In this document: positions 1 through 7,899 of the stretch, in pieces
How positions within the stretch are numbered: the first letter of the stretch is position 1
Layout of the letters: every line of letters begins with the position of its first letter
From: Chloroflexota bacterium
GTDB lineage: Bacteria; Chloroflexota; UBA6077; FW602-bin22; JACPQP01
Assembly: GCA_016190465.1 (NCBI GenBank)
Contig: JACPQP010000306.1
Coordinates: 1-18,596, forward strand
Direction of reading: 5' to 3'
Length of the DNA stretch: 18,596 bases
Made by a program: the position numbers and the translations under genes
The notes under the pieces: model-generated
Databases searched by the model: none
What the model was told of the DNA's origin: nothing
What the model saw: only the letters and a program-made list of their open reading frames with translations

Positions 1-134
1 GACAGCAGACCAGGTGCAGCCCCCAATACTGGGGGAGAGGGTTGGGCTCCCCTTCCCCCGCTACTGCGTCACGTTGACAGCAGACCAGGTGCAGCCCCCA
101 ATACTGGGGGAGAGGGTTGGGCTCCCCTTCCCCC
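1..134. repeat. 59-bp direct repeat, two copies
   Basis: Positions 1-59 and 76-134 are identical over 59 bases, separated by a 16-base spacer. The first copy touches the window edge, so the repeat may extend further left. Each copy contains a near-palindromic GC-rich core (CCCCCAATACTGGGGG) followed by a pyrimidine-rich stretch. This looks like an intergenic dispersed palindromic repeat of the kind common in Chloroflexota and other GC-rich genomes. It is not a coding region, although it leaves spurious open frames on both strands. Confidence 0.9.
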
Positions 135-145
135 AGTATTGGGGG
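95..145. repeat. Perfect 16-bp inverted repeat (hairpin)
   Basis: CCCCCAATACTGGGGG at 95-110 is the exact reverse complement of CCCCCAGTATTGGGGG at 130-145, so the second direct repeat plus its right flank can fold into a 16-bp stem with a 19-base loop. Each arm is itself a near-palindrome, so alternative small hairpins are possible. It lies about 106 bases upstream of the amidohydrolase start. There is no T-run, so a classical intrinsic terminator is not indicated. Confidence 0.85.
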
Positions 146-251
146 AAGGGGCTGGGGGATGAGGGCCGTCCCCAACGACGACAACCATTCCTGCGTGAGA
201 GAATGCTCCACGGCCACGCGTGCCGTGGCGACGAGAGGGAGCTGACGAAGA

Positions 252-1184
252 ATGGTCATCGACACGCACGTCCACGTCTGGGCGCTTGACGAGGAGCACC
301 GGCCGGCCCCTGGCGCCCGGATTCCACCGCCGCGCGAGGCCGCGCCGGTCGAGTGGCTGCTGGAGGATATGGCCGAGCACGGCATCGACCACTGCGTCCT
401 CGTTCAATCCAGCGCTTTCGGCTGGGACAACACCTGTATGGTGGAGTGCCTTGAGCGGTATCCGGAGCGCTTCCGGGCGATCGGCCTGGTCGACCCGCTG
501 AGCGAGGACAACGCCGACGACCTTCGGCGCTGGATGGGGCGCGGGCTGTCCGGGTTTCGGCTGCACCCCCTGTACTATCCCGACGAGCCGTGCTGGATCG
601 ACTCCCCCGCCCACGACCGCCTGTGGGAGGCCGCGGCCGAGACGGGGGCGATCCTGCAATTCCACCTGCTCCCGCACCACGCGGTGCCCCTGGCCCGGAT
701 GATCGCCCGGCACGCCGGCGTGCGCGTCGTCGTCGACCACCTGGGCAAGCCCGACCTCGTCGAGGCGCCGCCCTACCCGAGCTTCCAGCCCGTCCTCGAT
801 CTGGCGCGGTTCCCCTCGGTGTGGGTGAAGATCGGCGACTACCAGATCGCCTCGCGCCAGCCGTTTCCCTGGCGGGACACGATTCCCTTCGTCGCCCTGC
901 TCAAGGAGGCGTTCGGCGCGGGTCGAATGCTCTGGGGCACCGGCTACCCCGGCCGGGCGCGGCTGGTCCCGCTGGCCCAGGCGCTGCGCTACGTCCGCCA
1001 GGAGCTACCTGTCCTGACAGCAGAGGAGATCGACCAGATCCTCGGCAGGACGCCCGGCGCGCTTTTTGGCTTTCGGAGCGCTTGGCCAGGGAACTGTTCG
1101 GGTTCAGTTAGGAGCGGGGCGCTCACCGCAGACCGTGGTGTCAGGGATCCACGGCCACCAGTTCATCGCACGGGTATCGGGTGA
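252..1184 (+). CDS. Amidohydrolase-2 family protein, C-terminus probably frameshifted
   Basis: A TIM-barrel amidohydrolase of the Amidohydro_2 type (lactonase or decarboxylase-like hydrolases), probably cytosolic with a divalent metal. Seen: the N-terminal HxH metal motif (H6, H8, in THVHVW), the GFRLHP strand (H105), QFH (H138), and VVVDHLGKPD (D162, H163). The late-barrel motif, usually WGSDYP with a catalytic Asp, reads MLWGTGYPG, so G231 stands where the Asp is expected. The family-like end ILGRTPGALFGF is at residues 263-274. The remaining 36 residues look non-native and run 44 bases antisense into the next gene. One extra T in the T-run at 1063-1067 would instead give an end in LARELFGFS with a TAG at 1109-1111, just before a small hairpin. 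The start is ATG with GAGGGA about 12 bases upstream. Substrate unknown. Confidence 0.85.
   Translation: MVIDTHVHVWALDEEHRPAPGARIPPPREAAPVEWLLEDMAEHGIDHCVLVQSSAFGWDNTCMVECLERYPERFRAIGLVDPLSEDNADDLRRWMGRGLSGFRLHPLYYPDEPCWIDSPAHDRLWEAAAETGAILQFHLLPHHAVPLARMIARHAGVRVVVDHLGKPDLVEAPPYPSFQPVLDLARFPSVWVKIGDYQIASRQPFPWRDTIPFVALLKEAFGAGRMLWGTGYPGRARLVPLAQALRYVRQELPVLTAEEIDQILGRTPGALFGFRSAWPGNCSGSVRSGALTADRGVRDPRPPVHRTGIG
1112..1124. other. Small hairpin between convergent genes
   Basis: GAGCG-GGG-CGCTC forms a perfect 5-bp stem with a 3-base loop, directly after the alternative stop (1109-1111) of the amidohydrolase and before the stop of the convergent M24 gene (1141-1143). It may weakly separate the convergent transcripts. 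It lacks a T-run on either strand, so termination is only inferred. Confidence 0.4.
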
Positions 1185-2361
1185 TGACGCGGCATCCGTC
1201 CTGGGTCACCACGACCTCTTCCTCGATCCGCGCGCCGGCAGCCCCATCCTTCGTGGGACAGTAGTTCTCCAGCGCGAAGACCATTCCCTCCTCAATCTGG
1301 AACGGCTTCTCCAGCGAGAACAGACGCGACACGACTGGCTTCTCCCAGATGCTCAGGCCGATACCGTGGGCGAACTGTAGCCCAAAGGCCGCGACCTCGG
1401 ACTCGAAGCCAAGCTCCGCGGCGGCCGGCCATCGTCCAGCGATGTCAGCGGTCGTTGCCCCTGGCCTGACGGCGTCGATCCCAGCGTAGAGCCAGTCACG
1501 GCACTGCCTGTGAGCGTCCCTGAGTTGTTGGGACGGCTTACCGACGAAGAAAGTCCGGTAGTAGCAGGTCCGGTAGCCGTTGAAGGCGTGCATGATGTCC
1601 ATGTACACCAGGTCACCCGGGCGGATCACCCGGTCGCCAACCAGGTGGGGGTGAGGATTGGTGCGCGGGCCAGAGATAACCTGGACGCACTCGACGTCGT
1701 CGGAGCCCATGTCATAGAGGAGCTTGTTCACGAGCCCGGCCACCTCGTTCTCACGAATGCCCGCGCGAAGGTTGCGCACGACCTCCCCGTAGGCGGCGTC
1801 GGCGAGCGCCGCAGCCGTTTCCAGCAGTTGGACCTCGTCCGGCGTCTTGATCCGCCGGGCATCCTGCATCGCCTGATTGCCATCGGCAACCTTGATGCCG
1901 GCCGCCTGAAGTGCAAGCACCAACGATGTGTCGGCAACGTCAATGCCGAGTGGCTCGTTCGCCACCCCGTGCTCGTTGAGAAGTGCCTTGACTTCCTCAA
2001 CGAAACCGTCGACCAATCTCACGTCTGGCGGCACAGCGCCGCGCATCGAGATCCTGCCCGGACGGACCCGGCCCTGCATCCAGGGAGCACGCATATTCCA
2101 TACTTTGACAGCGCTACCGAAATCCCACAGAACAGGATCGCCGCCCGCCGGCAGAAGGGCTGCCCGGGCCATCTTGTCACGGATAGCCTCGGAGAGGTGA
2201 GTGGCGGTGATATAGCGGATATTGTTGTAGTCGAAGACCAGCAGTGCGCCGAGTTCATGTCTGGCGAGCTGGTCCCTGGACCTGGCGAGTCGATCGCGCC
2301 GTAAACGGTCATAGTCGACTCGCTGCTCATAGTCCACGCCGATCATACCCCAGGTCGTCAT
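1141..2361 (-). CDS. M24 family metallopeptidase-like protein (Xaa-Pro aminopeptidase/creatinase fold)
   Basis: A pita-bread-fold protein with an N-terminal creatinase-like domain and a C-terminal M24 domain, about 406 residues from the chosen start. Counting from an in-frame ATG at 2394 (11 codons further out), the metal site reads D266 (VYMDIMH), C277 (YRTCYYRTF), H343 (FAHGIGL), E376 (FALENY) and E391 (ARIEEE). In aminopeptidase P the second position is Asp, 11 residues after the first, so Cys replaces a ligand here. The usual second His near HGIGL is W350. Such changes mark creatinase-like or lyase-like members that are not plain peptidases. The ATG at 2359-2361 is chosen because AGGGAGG (2367-2373, complement strand) sits about 5 bases upstream. 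This is the last gene of the minus-strand set. The substrate is unknown and could be an amide, a C-N bonded compound or a lyase substrate. Confidence 0.85.
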   Translation of the reverse strand: MTTWGMIGVDYEQRVDYDRLRRDRLARSRDQLARHELGALLVFDYNNIRYITATHLSEAIRDKMARAALLPAGGDPVLWDFGSAVKVWNMRAPWMQGRVRPGRISMRGAVPPDVRLVDGFVEEVKALLNEHGVANEPLGIDVADTSLVLALQAAGIKVADGNQAMQDARRIKTPDEVQLLETAAALADAAYGEVVRNLRAGIRENEVAGLVNKLLYDMGSDDVECVQVISGPRTNPHPHLVGDRVIRPGDLVYMDIMHAFNGYRTCYYRTFFVGKPSQQLRDAHRQCRDWLYAGIDAVRPGATTADIAGRWPAAAELGFESEVAAFGLQFAHGIGLSIWEKPVVSRLFSLEKPFQIEEGMVFALENYCPTKDGAAGARIEEEVVVTQDGCRVITRYPCDELVAVDP

Positions 2362-2386
2362 CATACCCTCCCTATCAGCCATGCAG

Positions 2387-2410
2387 ACTGCCATCCGTAC
2401 TCATGGCAGT
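2387..2410. promoter_or_regulatory. 8-bp perfect dyad upstream of the M24 gene
   Basis: ACTGCCAT (2387-2394) and ATGGCAGT (2403-2410) form a perfect inverted repeat with an 8-base spacer. It lies just upstream of the ribosome binding site of the M24 gene, in the 157-base gap after the URO-D-like gene. It could be an operator or an RNA hairpin that tunes the distal gene. No promoter hexamers could be assigned with confidence. Confidence 0.5.
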
Positions 2411-2518
2411 TCGGATCCGGGTGCGCAACGCCGACCCTCGAATTCACCGTCAGTACGGTCCGCTTGCCCGATACCTCAGGGTGTCCTCGCGGGCCGAATG
2501 CTCGCCCGTCATCAGCGC

Positions 2519-3610
2519 CTAACCGTCGCCGAATTCCAGGGTCCGGTGGTGTAACTCCTCCTCAGTCACCAGGAACGAATCCAGGAGCAGTCCAGACGGC
2601 GGCAGCCGCTTGACCAGTAGGTCAAGCTGCCGGCGGCTCACCGGCCCTGAGAGGATCAGCGGCTTCTTCTCCAATATCCGGATCCACAGAGGGATTGATT
2701 CCTCGACCGACGGCCCGTGTGGATCGATCGTAACTTCCACCGCCTTCAGCCTCTCCAGCCTCAGGGCCCACTGGGCCAGCGCCGGGACACCCGAATGGGT
2801 GTGGAGCACCTGGTAGGGGAAGGCATCGATGATCCTCTCCTCGCAGGGAGCGAGGAACTCGAAAAACGTTCTCTCGGAGATATTGCACGCCAGATCTTCC
2901 TGAAACCGGGTACACCTACCCGGCGACCAGATGCCGTTTTGATTGCAGTAGCCGCCGAACACCGGAGGGGTGATCTCCCATTGAGCGTTGGCCCACTCGA
3001 TGTGGATGTCGGCTATCCAGGTCAGCAGGCGCTTCACTTCGGCCGGGTGATCGTGCAGGCCGACGTACAGTCTCTCCGGTCCCAGCATATTGACGGAGAG
3101 GTCCCCCACGCCACGCGCGATCATGTCGACCGTGGTCAAGTAGTCGTGCTCGTGTTGGCGGCGAACGAGATACCGCACAAACTCTAGGAGCTTGTCCAAC
3201 CATTCCATTCGCGGAGTGAGTCCCAGGTCATCTTGCTGGTACCAATCCTCGGCCAGGCACGGCCTGGTCCACACGGTCTGGCCAACGGTCGACACCTGAA
3301 GCGGGCAACCGACGATTCCTGGCAGCCAGGGCACTCGGTGGTAGGGAAATATCGTGCTGAACACCCCCTCAGGTCCCCTGTCGGGGTCGACATCCACCGG
3401 GTCTGGAATCACCTGGTGCTTCTCGGGGACGAGCATCTCCGGCCGCAGAAGCAATCCGTCCTGGCCTTCCCAGTCTGGCGGTAGGGACGCCACGTGGCGA
3501 TAGCGACCGGACAGCGAATACCGCAAGCTGATGATTGGCTCCCTCAGCGACATGGTCCAGAAGTCGCGGTGAAGGGAGAGAAGTCGATCTGAAGCCTGAG
3601 CTACCATCAT
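2519..3610 (-). CDS. Uroporphyrinogen decarboxylase (URO-D) superfamily protein
   Basis: About 363 residues, resembling the URO-D/MtaA superfamily, which includes heme-pathway decarboxylases and corrinoid or CoM methyltransferases. Seen: the segments DMIARGVGDLSVNMLGPERL and LHDHPAEVKRLLTWIADIH, an NGIWSPGRCTRFQEDL stretch, FLAPCEERIIDAFPY, and LHTHSG (H270, H272 from the 3610 start). In methyltransferase members this last site is typically LHxCG with Zn-binding His and Cys; here the Cys is a His and no obvious distal Cys ligand is present. The frame is open upstream to 3877, but that part overlaps the preceding gene. The start is placed at the ATG pair 3610/3607, which follows GAGGTG overlapping the upstream stop, so it is probably translationally coupled. 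A heme role is unlikely in this sugar-operon context. No corrinoid protein is nearby. Reaction unassigned. Confidence 0.75.
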   Translation of the reverse strand: MMVAQASDRLLSLHRDFWTMSLREPIISLRYSLSGRYRHVASLPPDWEGQDGLLLRPEMLVPEKHQVIPDPVDVDPDRGPEGVFSTIFPYHRVPWLPGIVGCPLQVSTVGQTVWTRPCLAEDWYQQDDLGLTPRMEWLDKLLEFVRYLVRRQHEHDYLTTVDMIARGVGDLSVNMLGPERLYVGLHDHPAEVKRLLTWIADIHIEWANAQWEITPPVFGGYCNQNGIWSPGRCTRFQEDLACNISERTFFEFLAPCEERIIDAFPYQVLHTHSGVPALAQWALRLERLKAVEVTIDPHGPSVEESIPLWIRILEKKPLILSGPVSRRQLDLLVKRLPPSGLLLDSFLVTEEELHHRTLEFGDG

Positions 3611-3615
3611 GCACC

Positions 3616-5058
3616 TCAGCCGCGATTCAGGCGTTCGAACACGGAGCGTCCCTCGGCGAACAGTTGAAGCATTCGGTCGCGTTGGTCGGGCCGATCGAAG
3701 CGCGCCCGCGTCGACAGCCAGTTGACCGCCGCGTCGATTCTCTCGACAAAAAACGCGCTCGCCGCCTGCACCTGGGCGCGATCTGGCAATGGGCGCAGGT
3801 ACACCGGACTGGTGTGTGCCCACAGCGCGTGGCCGTAACTGGTGCGGCGCCGCCCCCAGCATCTCGCCGCGATCCAACTGCCGCTAGTCACGTCGACAGT
3901 CGTCGCGAGGGTACCAGCCGTCGCGTCATCACGGTTCTCGGTCCCGTCGACCACATCGCCGTCTCGAAGGATCTCGATGCGGTCGATCGGTTGCGCCGAT
4001 ACCCACTGCACCACGACGGGCACCGCACGAATGGTGCTCGCCAGGTCGAGAAGATGGTTGCTTGGTGAGTGGTCGGCCACAGTTAGGCGAAGGACAGGTC
4101 CATCAGTCACAAAAGTCCGTCCGTCACGCAAACCTCGGAGCCAACTGTCGTACGAGAATCCCGTCCCAACGTCGACGTAGACGCGGTTGCTGGAGCAGAT
4201 GTACCAATCGGACCCCGTGGAAGCCGGAAGACGAATGCCGCAGTTGAGCAGACGATGCCAGAGATCGTACTCGGGGTCTCCCCAGTAGGGGTCAAAGAGG
4301 TTGATGCCGTCGAGGCGGCCGAGCGCCGCGGCCACCGGGGCCTCCATGCCAATCCCGTTGTGGCACCACAGGACAACCCCACCCCGGGCCCGCGCGGCGT
4401 CGCAGGCATCGATCAGCGGTGGATAGTCCGGGCTGGACTCATCGACCAGAAGACCGCGACTGATCGGTTCCACGACCTGATCGATGTTTATCAGCATGAT
4501 GTGGCCCAGGCCAACGTGCCACGTCTCGTCGTTGTGCCGAGTCTCCTCCCCGATATCGATGGCGTGCTGACTGGTCGAAAAGGGGTGTCGACCCACAGGA
4601 AAGGCGTTGGAGGCGTAGGCCAACTCTCGCCTCTTGAGCACGCTGACAATCGTAACCGGGAGATCCTCGACCCTCGGATCGAGACGCAGGCGATCGAGGG
4701 CACGCGTTTCCTTCTCGTCGTAGTGGATGTGGGTGTTGCCCGCATACCAGCCCATCTCAGGCAGGCGGATCCAGCGCTCGATGGCAAGGTCCAGGTCGAT
4801 GGCGCCCCGCCGTGGCACGACGACGCTCACGCGCAACGGCCGGTACTCGGTACCCCTCTCCACCACCACGTCGGCCTGTCCAAGTGGGACGTCGACCGAG
4901 AAGTCACCGTCACAATAGAAGAACGGCTCGCCCCCGCCGGCCTTGAGGATCGCACCGCTGGGCGCGCAGAACTGTCCCGTCGAGGCGAGAACGTGGACGC
5001 GCGCCTCAACCCGGCGTCCGGTCTCGCGGTCCCAGATCCGGCCGTGTAAGATCGTCAT
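3616..5058 (-). CDS. CehA/McbA family PHP-type metallohydrolase
   Basis: A 480-residue protein with an N-terminal beta-rich region (about 1-95, resembling a regulatory or carbohydrate-binding-like fold), a PHP-type metallohydrolase domain (about 103-320) and a C-terminal beta domain (about 320-425). Motifs: GNTHIHYDEKE (H110, H112, D114), HVGLGH (H181, H186), VVLWCHNGIGMEA (H233), STGSDWYICSS (D284), and YDSWLRGLRDGRTFVTDGP, typical of the CehA/McbA group. The family hydrolyses esters, carbamates or phosphoesters; the substrate here is unknown. No signal peptide is evident, so it is probably cytosolic. The start ATG has an AGGA-type site about 7 bases upstream. It lies 61 bases after the SDR gene, and its stop is 5 bases from the next gene's start. 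Confidence 0.85.
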   Translation of the reverse strand: MTILHGRIWDRETGRRVEARVHVLASTGQFCAPSGAILKAGGGEPFFYCDGDFSVDVPLGQADVVVERGTEYRPLRVSVVVPRRGAIDLDLAIERWIRLPEMGWYAGNTHIHYDEKETRALDRLRLDPRVEDLPVTIVSVLKRRELAYASNAFPVGRHPFSTSQHAIDIGEETRHNDETWHVGLGHIMLINIDQVVEPISRGLLVDESSPDYPPLIDACDAARARGGVVLWCHNGIGMEAPVAAALGRLDGINLFDPYWGDPEYDLWHRLLNCGIRLPASTGSDWYICSSNRVYVDVGTGFSYDSWLRGLRDGRTFVTDGPVLRLTVADHSPSNHLLDLASTIRAVPVVVQWVSAQPIDRIEILRDGDVVDGTENRDDATAGTLATTVDVTSGSWIAARCWGRRRTSYGHALWAHTSPVYLRPLPDRAQVQAASAFFVERIDAAVNWLSTRARFDRPDQRDRMLQLFAEGRSVFERLNRG

Positions 5059-5119
5059 CGTCTTCCTCGTCTCGCAAACCCGAATGCCCGTTGCTCCGGC
5101 TGGTGCTTCGCGATCGGCG

Positions 5120-5905
5120 TCAGTGGACCTCTACCCCTCCGGAGATGTTGACCGCCTCCCCGGTGATCATCGAGCTGCTCTCCGAAGCGAGGAAGAGTAC
5201 TAACCTGGCAACATCCCCGACGGTCAATGTCCGCGGCAGCGGGAAGGACGATTCGACCTTCTGTTTCATCTCCGTGGGGGTGAGCCCAAGGTACTTGCTC
5301 CGCTCACGGTACACCTGTGCCATCACGTCGGTGTCCATCGCGGCAGGACACACCGCATTGACGTTGATGTTGTGGCGGGCGCACTCGAGCGCCATGCTCT
5401 GCGTGAGACTGATGACGCCAGCCTTGGTGGCGGAATACACGCCATTGAACGGCTCGCCGGTCTTGCCGGCGATGGAGGCGATGTGGGTGATCTTCCCGCT
5501 CTTCTGCTCGATCATGTGGGGCAGTACTACTTTCGAGCAGAGGAACACTCCCTTCAGGTTGATCGCAACCACCAGATCCCAGCCCTCTTCGGCCAGGTCG
5601 ACGAAGGAGCGTTGGGGACCGACAATGCCCGCGTTGTTGACGAGGATGTCGACCCTGCCGAATTCCTGAAGGGCCTCAGCCACCATCGCCTGAACTTGAT
5701 CGGCCTTGCTCACATCCACCGTTACCGCCAGCGCCTTTCCGCCGGTCTGGCCTACCTGCGTGGCAACACCCTTGGCAGCCTCCACGTTGATGTCGGCGAC
5801 GACGACGTGAGCGCCCTCTGCCCCCAGATCGAGGGCGATCGCCTTTCCAAGCCCCCGCCCCCCTCCGGTCACGATCGCGATCTTGCCCTTCAGACCCAGA
5901 TCCAT
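5120..5905 (-). CDS. SDR family NAD(P)-dependent oxidoreductase
   Basis: A classical short-chain dehydrogenase of normal length (261 residues). Seen: the nucleotide-binding TGGGRGLG at 13-20, D38 at the end of the second strand (favouring NAD over NADP), NNAG at 90-93, and the catalytic tetrad N116, S144, Y157 and K161 (YSATK). The C-terminal MITGEAVNISGGVEV is also typical. It probably oxidises a sugar or polyol hydroxyl released in this pathway, by analogy with similar operons; the substrate is inferred. A strong GAAGGAGG site lies about 6 bases before the ATG. It lies 42 bases downstream of the glycosidase gene. Confidence 0.93.
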   Translation of the reverse strand: MDLGLKGKIAIVTGGGRGLGKAIALDLGAEGAHVVVADINVEAAKGVATQVGQTGGKALAVTVDVSKADQVQAMVAEALQEFGRVDILVNNAGIVGPQRSFVDLAEEGWDLVVAINLKGVFLCSKVVLPHMIEQKSGKITHIASIAGKTGEPFNGVYSATKAGVISLTQSMALECARHNINVNAVCPAAMDTDVMAQVYRERSKYLGLTPTEMKQKVESSFPLPRTLTVGDVARLVLFLASESSSMITGEAVNISGGVEVH

Positions 5906-5947
5906 GGCTCGCCTCCTTCTCTTTGGACCTCATCGAACTCCCGCCGC

Positions 5948-7831
5948 CTACCAGTCGATGCTCTCATCGCTGACAAAGCGGCAAGCCATGCGCCAGCGCG
6001 TCGTGCCGTCGCGATAGTGATCGCGCTGGTAGAGAGGATGGTATCGTCCGTGTGGTTCTATCGAGACCACCTCATTGCCTCGACGCACCAGCACGAAGCG
6101 CTGTTTCTCGATGGAGACCACGTCTGTTCGCTCGAAGATCGCAAAGGTCAGCGTCGCCACATTCCCTGGCTTGACTTCACCCACGCGGGCGTACCGCCCT
6201 TCCCAACAAAGCCGACGCTCCTCTCCGTCGATCTGGCAGTGAGTCTCCTGCGGACCGAGCCACTCCGGGATGCGCACCGAGAGGTCCACCGGCTGCTTGA
6301 TCTTGACATCCACTCGTCCCTGGTAGGGGATGTGGCTGGCGACATCGGCCCAGGGCGAGGCCCGGTTCAGGAGAAGATTCACCCGAAGGTAGCCGTCGCG
6401 ATACCGCAGGATGCGCTCCCAGGCGCGCCTGATCGTCAGCGCCGAGTTTGCGGTACAGCAGTGCATGATGCCCGCGCCATTGCCCACGTACCAGTCGTTC
6501 GCCGCTGGCCAGCCAGCAAAGGATCCCATGCTGCGCTCGGCAACTCTCTCGGTCGTGGCGTGGTCCCCCACGGTTGAGGGCGTCACACGCCCCGCTTCCG
6601 GGGCGGTCAGGCCGACCTCCGCCACGCGATTGATCCAATCGGTCGTCCGCAATTGGCCCTCGGCGAACATGTTCCGGATCCACCGGTCAGCGTCGTCCCA
6701 GTAATCGCCCACGCCTGCCTCGGACAGTTGCAGCGCCACGGCGATCATGTCCGCCACTTCGCACAGTTCCGATGCCTCCCACCAGGGGCTGTTCACCCAC
6801 TCGGGAAAGTAACCCACCAGCGCGGCTCCGGGCGTTCGGGCGAATTCGTACGGCGCTCGCGGCTCCAGATTGGCTCCGACAGACCGAGCCGACTCGAAGC
6901 TGCGCACCACAAACTGCATCAACTCCTGATCATCCGCAGCCAGGGCGTATTCGACCATCGCCAGCAGCCCGTGGGAATGGGCGTGGAAGTGCGCCATCGG
7001 ATCGCCGTCTTTCCCGCGGAAGCTGCCGTCTATGCCGTAGAAGTAGCGCCGCTGATAGGTCAAGAGCTTTCTGGCCAGGGTCAGTGCCGGCTCATAGCCC
7101 AGCAATCGGTAGGCGTGCACCAGGCCGTGGGGCACCCGCGAGCCCTCGGAGTTGAGTGCCCCGGTGGCCGGGGTGACCTGGCCATCGCCTGGCCTGGCGG
7201 CATCGCAGCAATGGGGCCAGAAGAAAGCGATTTCACCGGCGTCCACCGCGAGCTCGATCAATCCGTCCGCCAGACGCCGCGCGCACTGTCGCCACAGATG
7301 GCCACCGTCCCGCAGCGCCAGGACCGCCATTGCGGACAGCATCTTGCCACAGGTAAATGGGGTGAGTATCTGCCCGTCCGGAGACTCCTGCGCCACCAGC
7401 CCATTCAGATATGCCCAGGGGCGACCCCGCACGGGCGAATAGAAAAGGCCGTCAGGCCCGATCCCACGCAACGCCACCTCCATCCACTTGCGCTCGACGT
7501 GGAGATTCTGATCGCTGCCGCTGATGAGACGCAGGAGGGGAACGGCTTCCTGGAACTTGGCTTGAACGGTTGGGTCAGCCCAGTCGTGCTGCATCTGCGG
7601 TGGAGTGGTGCGGAAATAGACCTTCCAGTAGATCTCGTGGTCGGCCAGCGGGTCCGTGCATTCGGTCATGGCGTGGATGGCCAGCCGGGCGCGCTCCTGG
7701 AGGTCCAGTGTGTCTGGCACCCATATCTCGTAGCGCTGGCCGCGATAGGATGGGAGGTCGAGATCCGGAACATCCGAGTTGATGTAGCCGATTGGATCGC
7801 CAGCCTTCCAGTTGGACGCCACGAATGACAT
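5948..7831 (-). CDS. GH127-like beta-L-arabinofuranosidase-family protein
   Basis: A 627-residue protein that looks like an (alpha/alpha)6-barrel glycosidase related to GH127/GH146. Those enzymes use a Zn-bound Cys nucleophile coordinated by Glu-x-Cys and a Cys-Cys pair. Here E355-L-C357 (SELCEVAD) and H457-C458-C459 (IMHCCTAN) match that pattern, followed by a family-like strand YLRVNLLLNRASPW and a C-terminal beta domain with LSVRIPEW. The site therefore looks intact. The N-terminal 100 residues and the 360-455 insertion are not recognised. No signal peptide is present, so it probably cleaves an imported glycoside in the cytosol. GGGAG lies about 7 bases upstream of the ATG. The linkage could be arabinofuranosyl or another sugar; family assignment is from motifs only. 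Confidence 0.75.
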   Translation of the reverse strand: MSFVASNWKAGDPIGYINSDVPDLDLPSYRGQRYEIWVPDTLDLQERARLAIHAMTECTDPLADHEIYWKVYFRTTPPQMQHDWADPTVQAKFQEAVPLLRLISGSDQNLHVERKWMEVALRGIGPDGLFYSPVRGRPWAYLNGLVAQESPDGQILTPFTCGKMLSAMAVLALRDGGHLWRQCARRLADGLIELAVDAGEIAFFWPHCCDAARPGDGQVTPATGALNSEGSRVPHGLVHAYRLLGYEPALTLARKLLTYQRRYFYGIDGSFRGKDGDPMAHFHAHSHGLLAMVEYALAADDQELMQFVVRSFESARSVGANLEPRAPYEFARTPGAALVGYFPEWVNSPWWEASELCEVADMIAVALQLSEAGVGDYWDDADRWIRNMFAEGQLRTTDWINRVAEVGLTAPEAGRVTPSTVGDHATTERVAERSMGSFAGWPAANDWYVGNGAGIMHCCTANSALTIRRAWERILRYRDGYLRVNLLLNRASPWADVASHIPYQGRVDVKIKQPVDLSVRIPEWLGPQETHCQIDGEERRLCWEGRYARVGEVKPGNVATLTFAIFERTDVVSIEKQRFVLVRRGNEVVSIEPHGRYHPLYQRDHYRDGTTRWRMACRFVSDESIDW

Positions 7832-7899
7832 TTCCGTTCTCCCAAAGTCCGCAATGACGGCCAGCCGGCCTCCGGAGTCGGTCCGGTCGCCAAACTTGC

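Noticed and set aside
1..134. Repeat pair considered as a CRISPR array
   Set aside because: Only two copies, a 59-base unit, a 16-base spacer and strong internal palindromes do not fit CRISPR repeat and spacer sizes, and no cas genes are present.
3611..3877. Upstream extension of the URO-D-like gene by 89 codons
   Set aside because: It lies entirely over the 3' end of the PHP-hydrolase gene in another frame, is Arg-rich and low in family features, while an ATG with a Shine-Dalgarno site sits right after that gene's stop.
5372..6577. Plus-strand open frame of 401 codons
   Set aside because: It is antisense across the SDR and GH127-like genes and spans their junction, with no recognisable motif.
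6653..7828. Long plus-strand open frame of 391 codons
   Set aside because: It is antisense to the GH127-like gene, has no recognisable domain and reflects high-GC codon bias.
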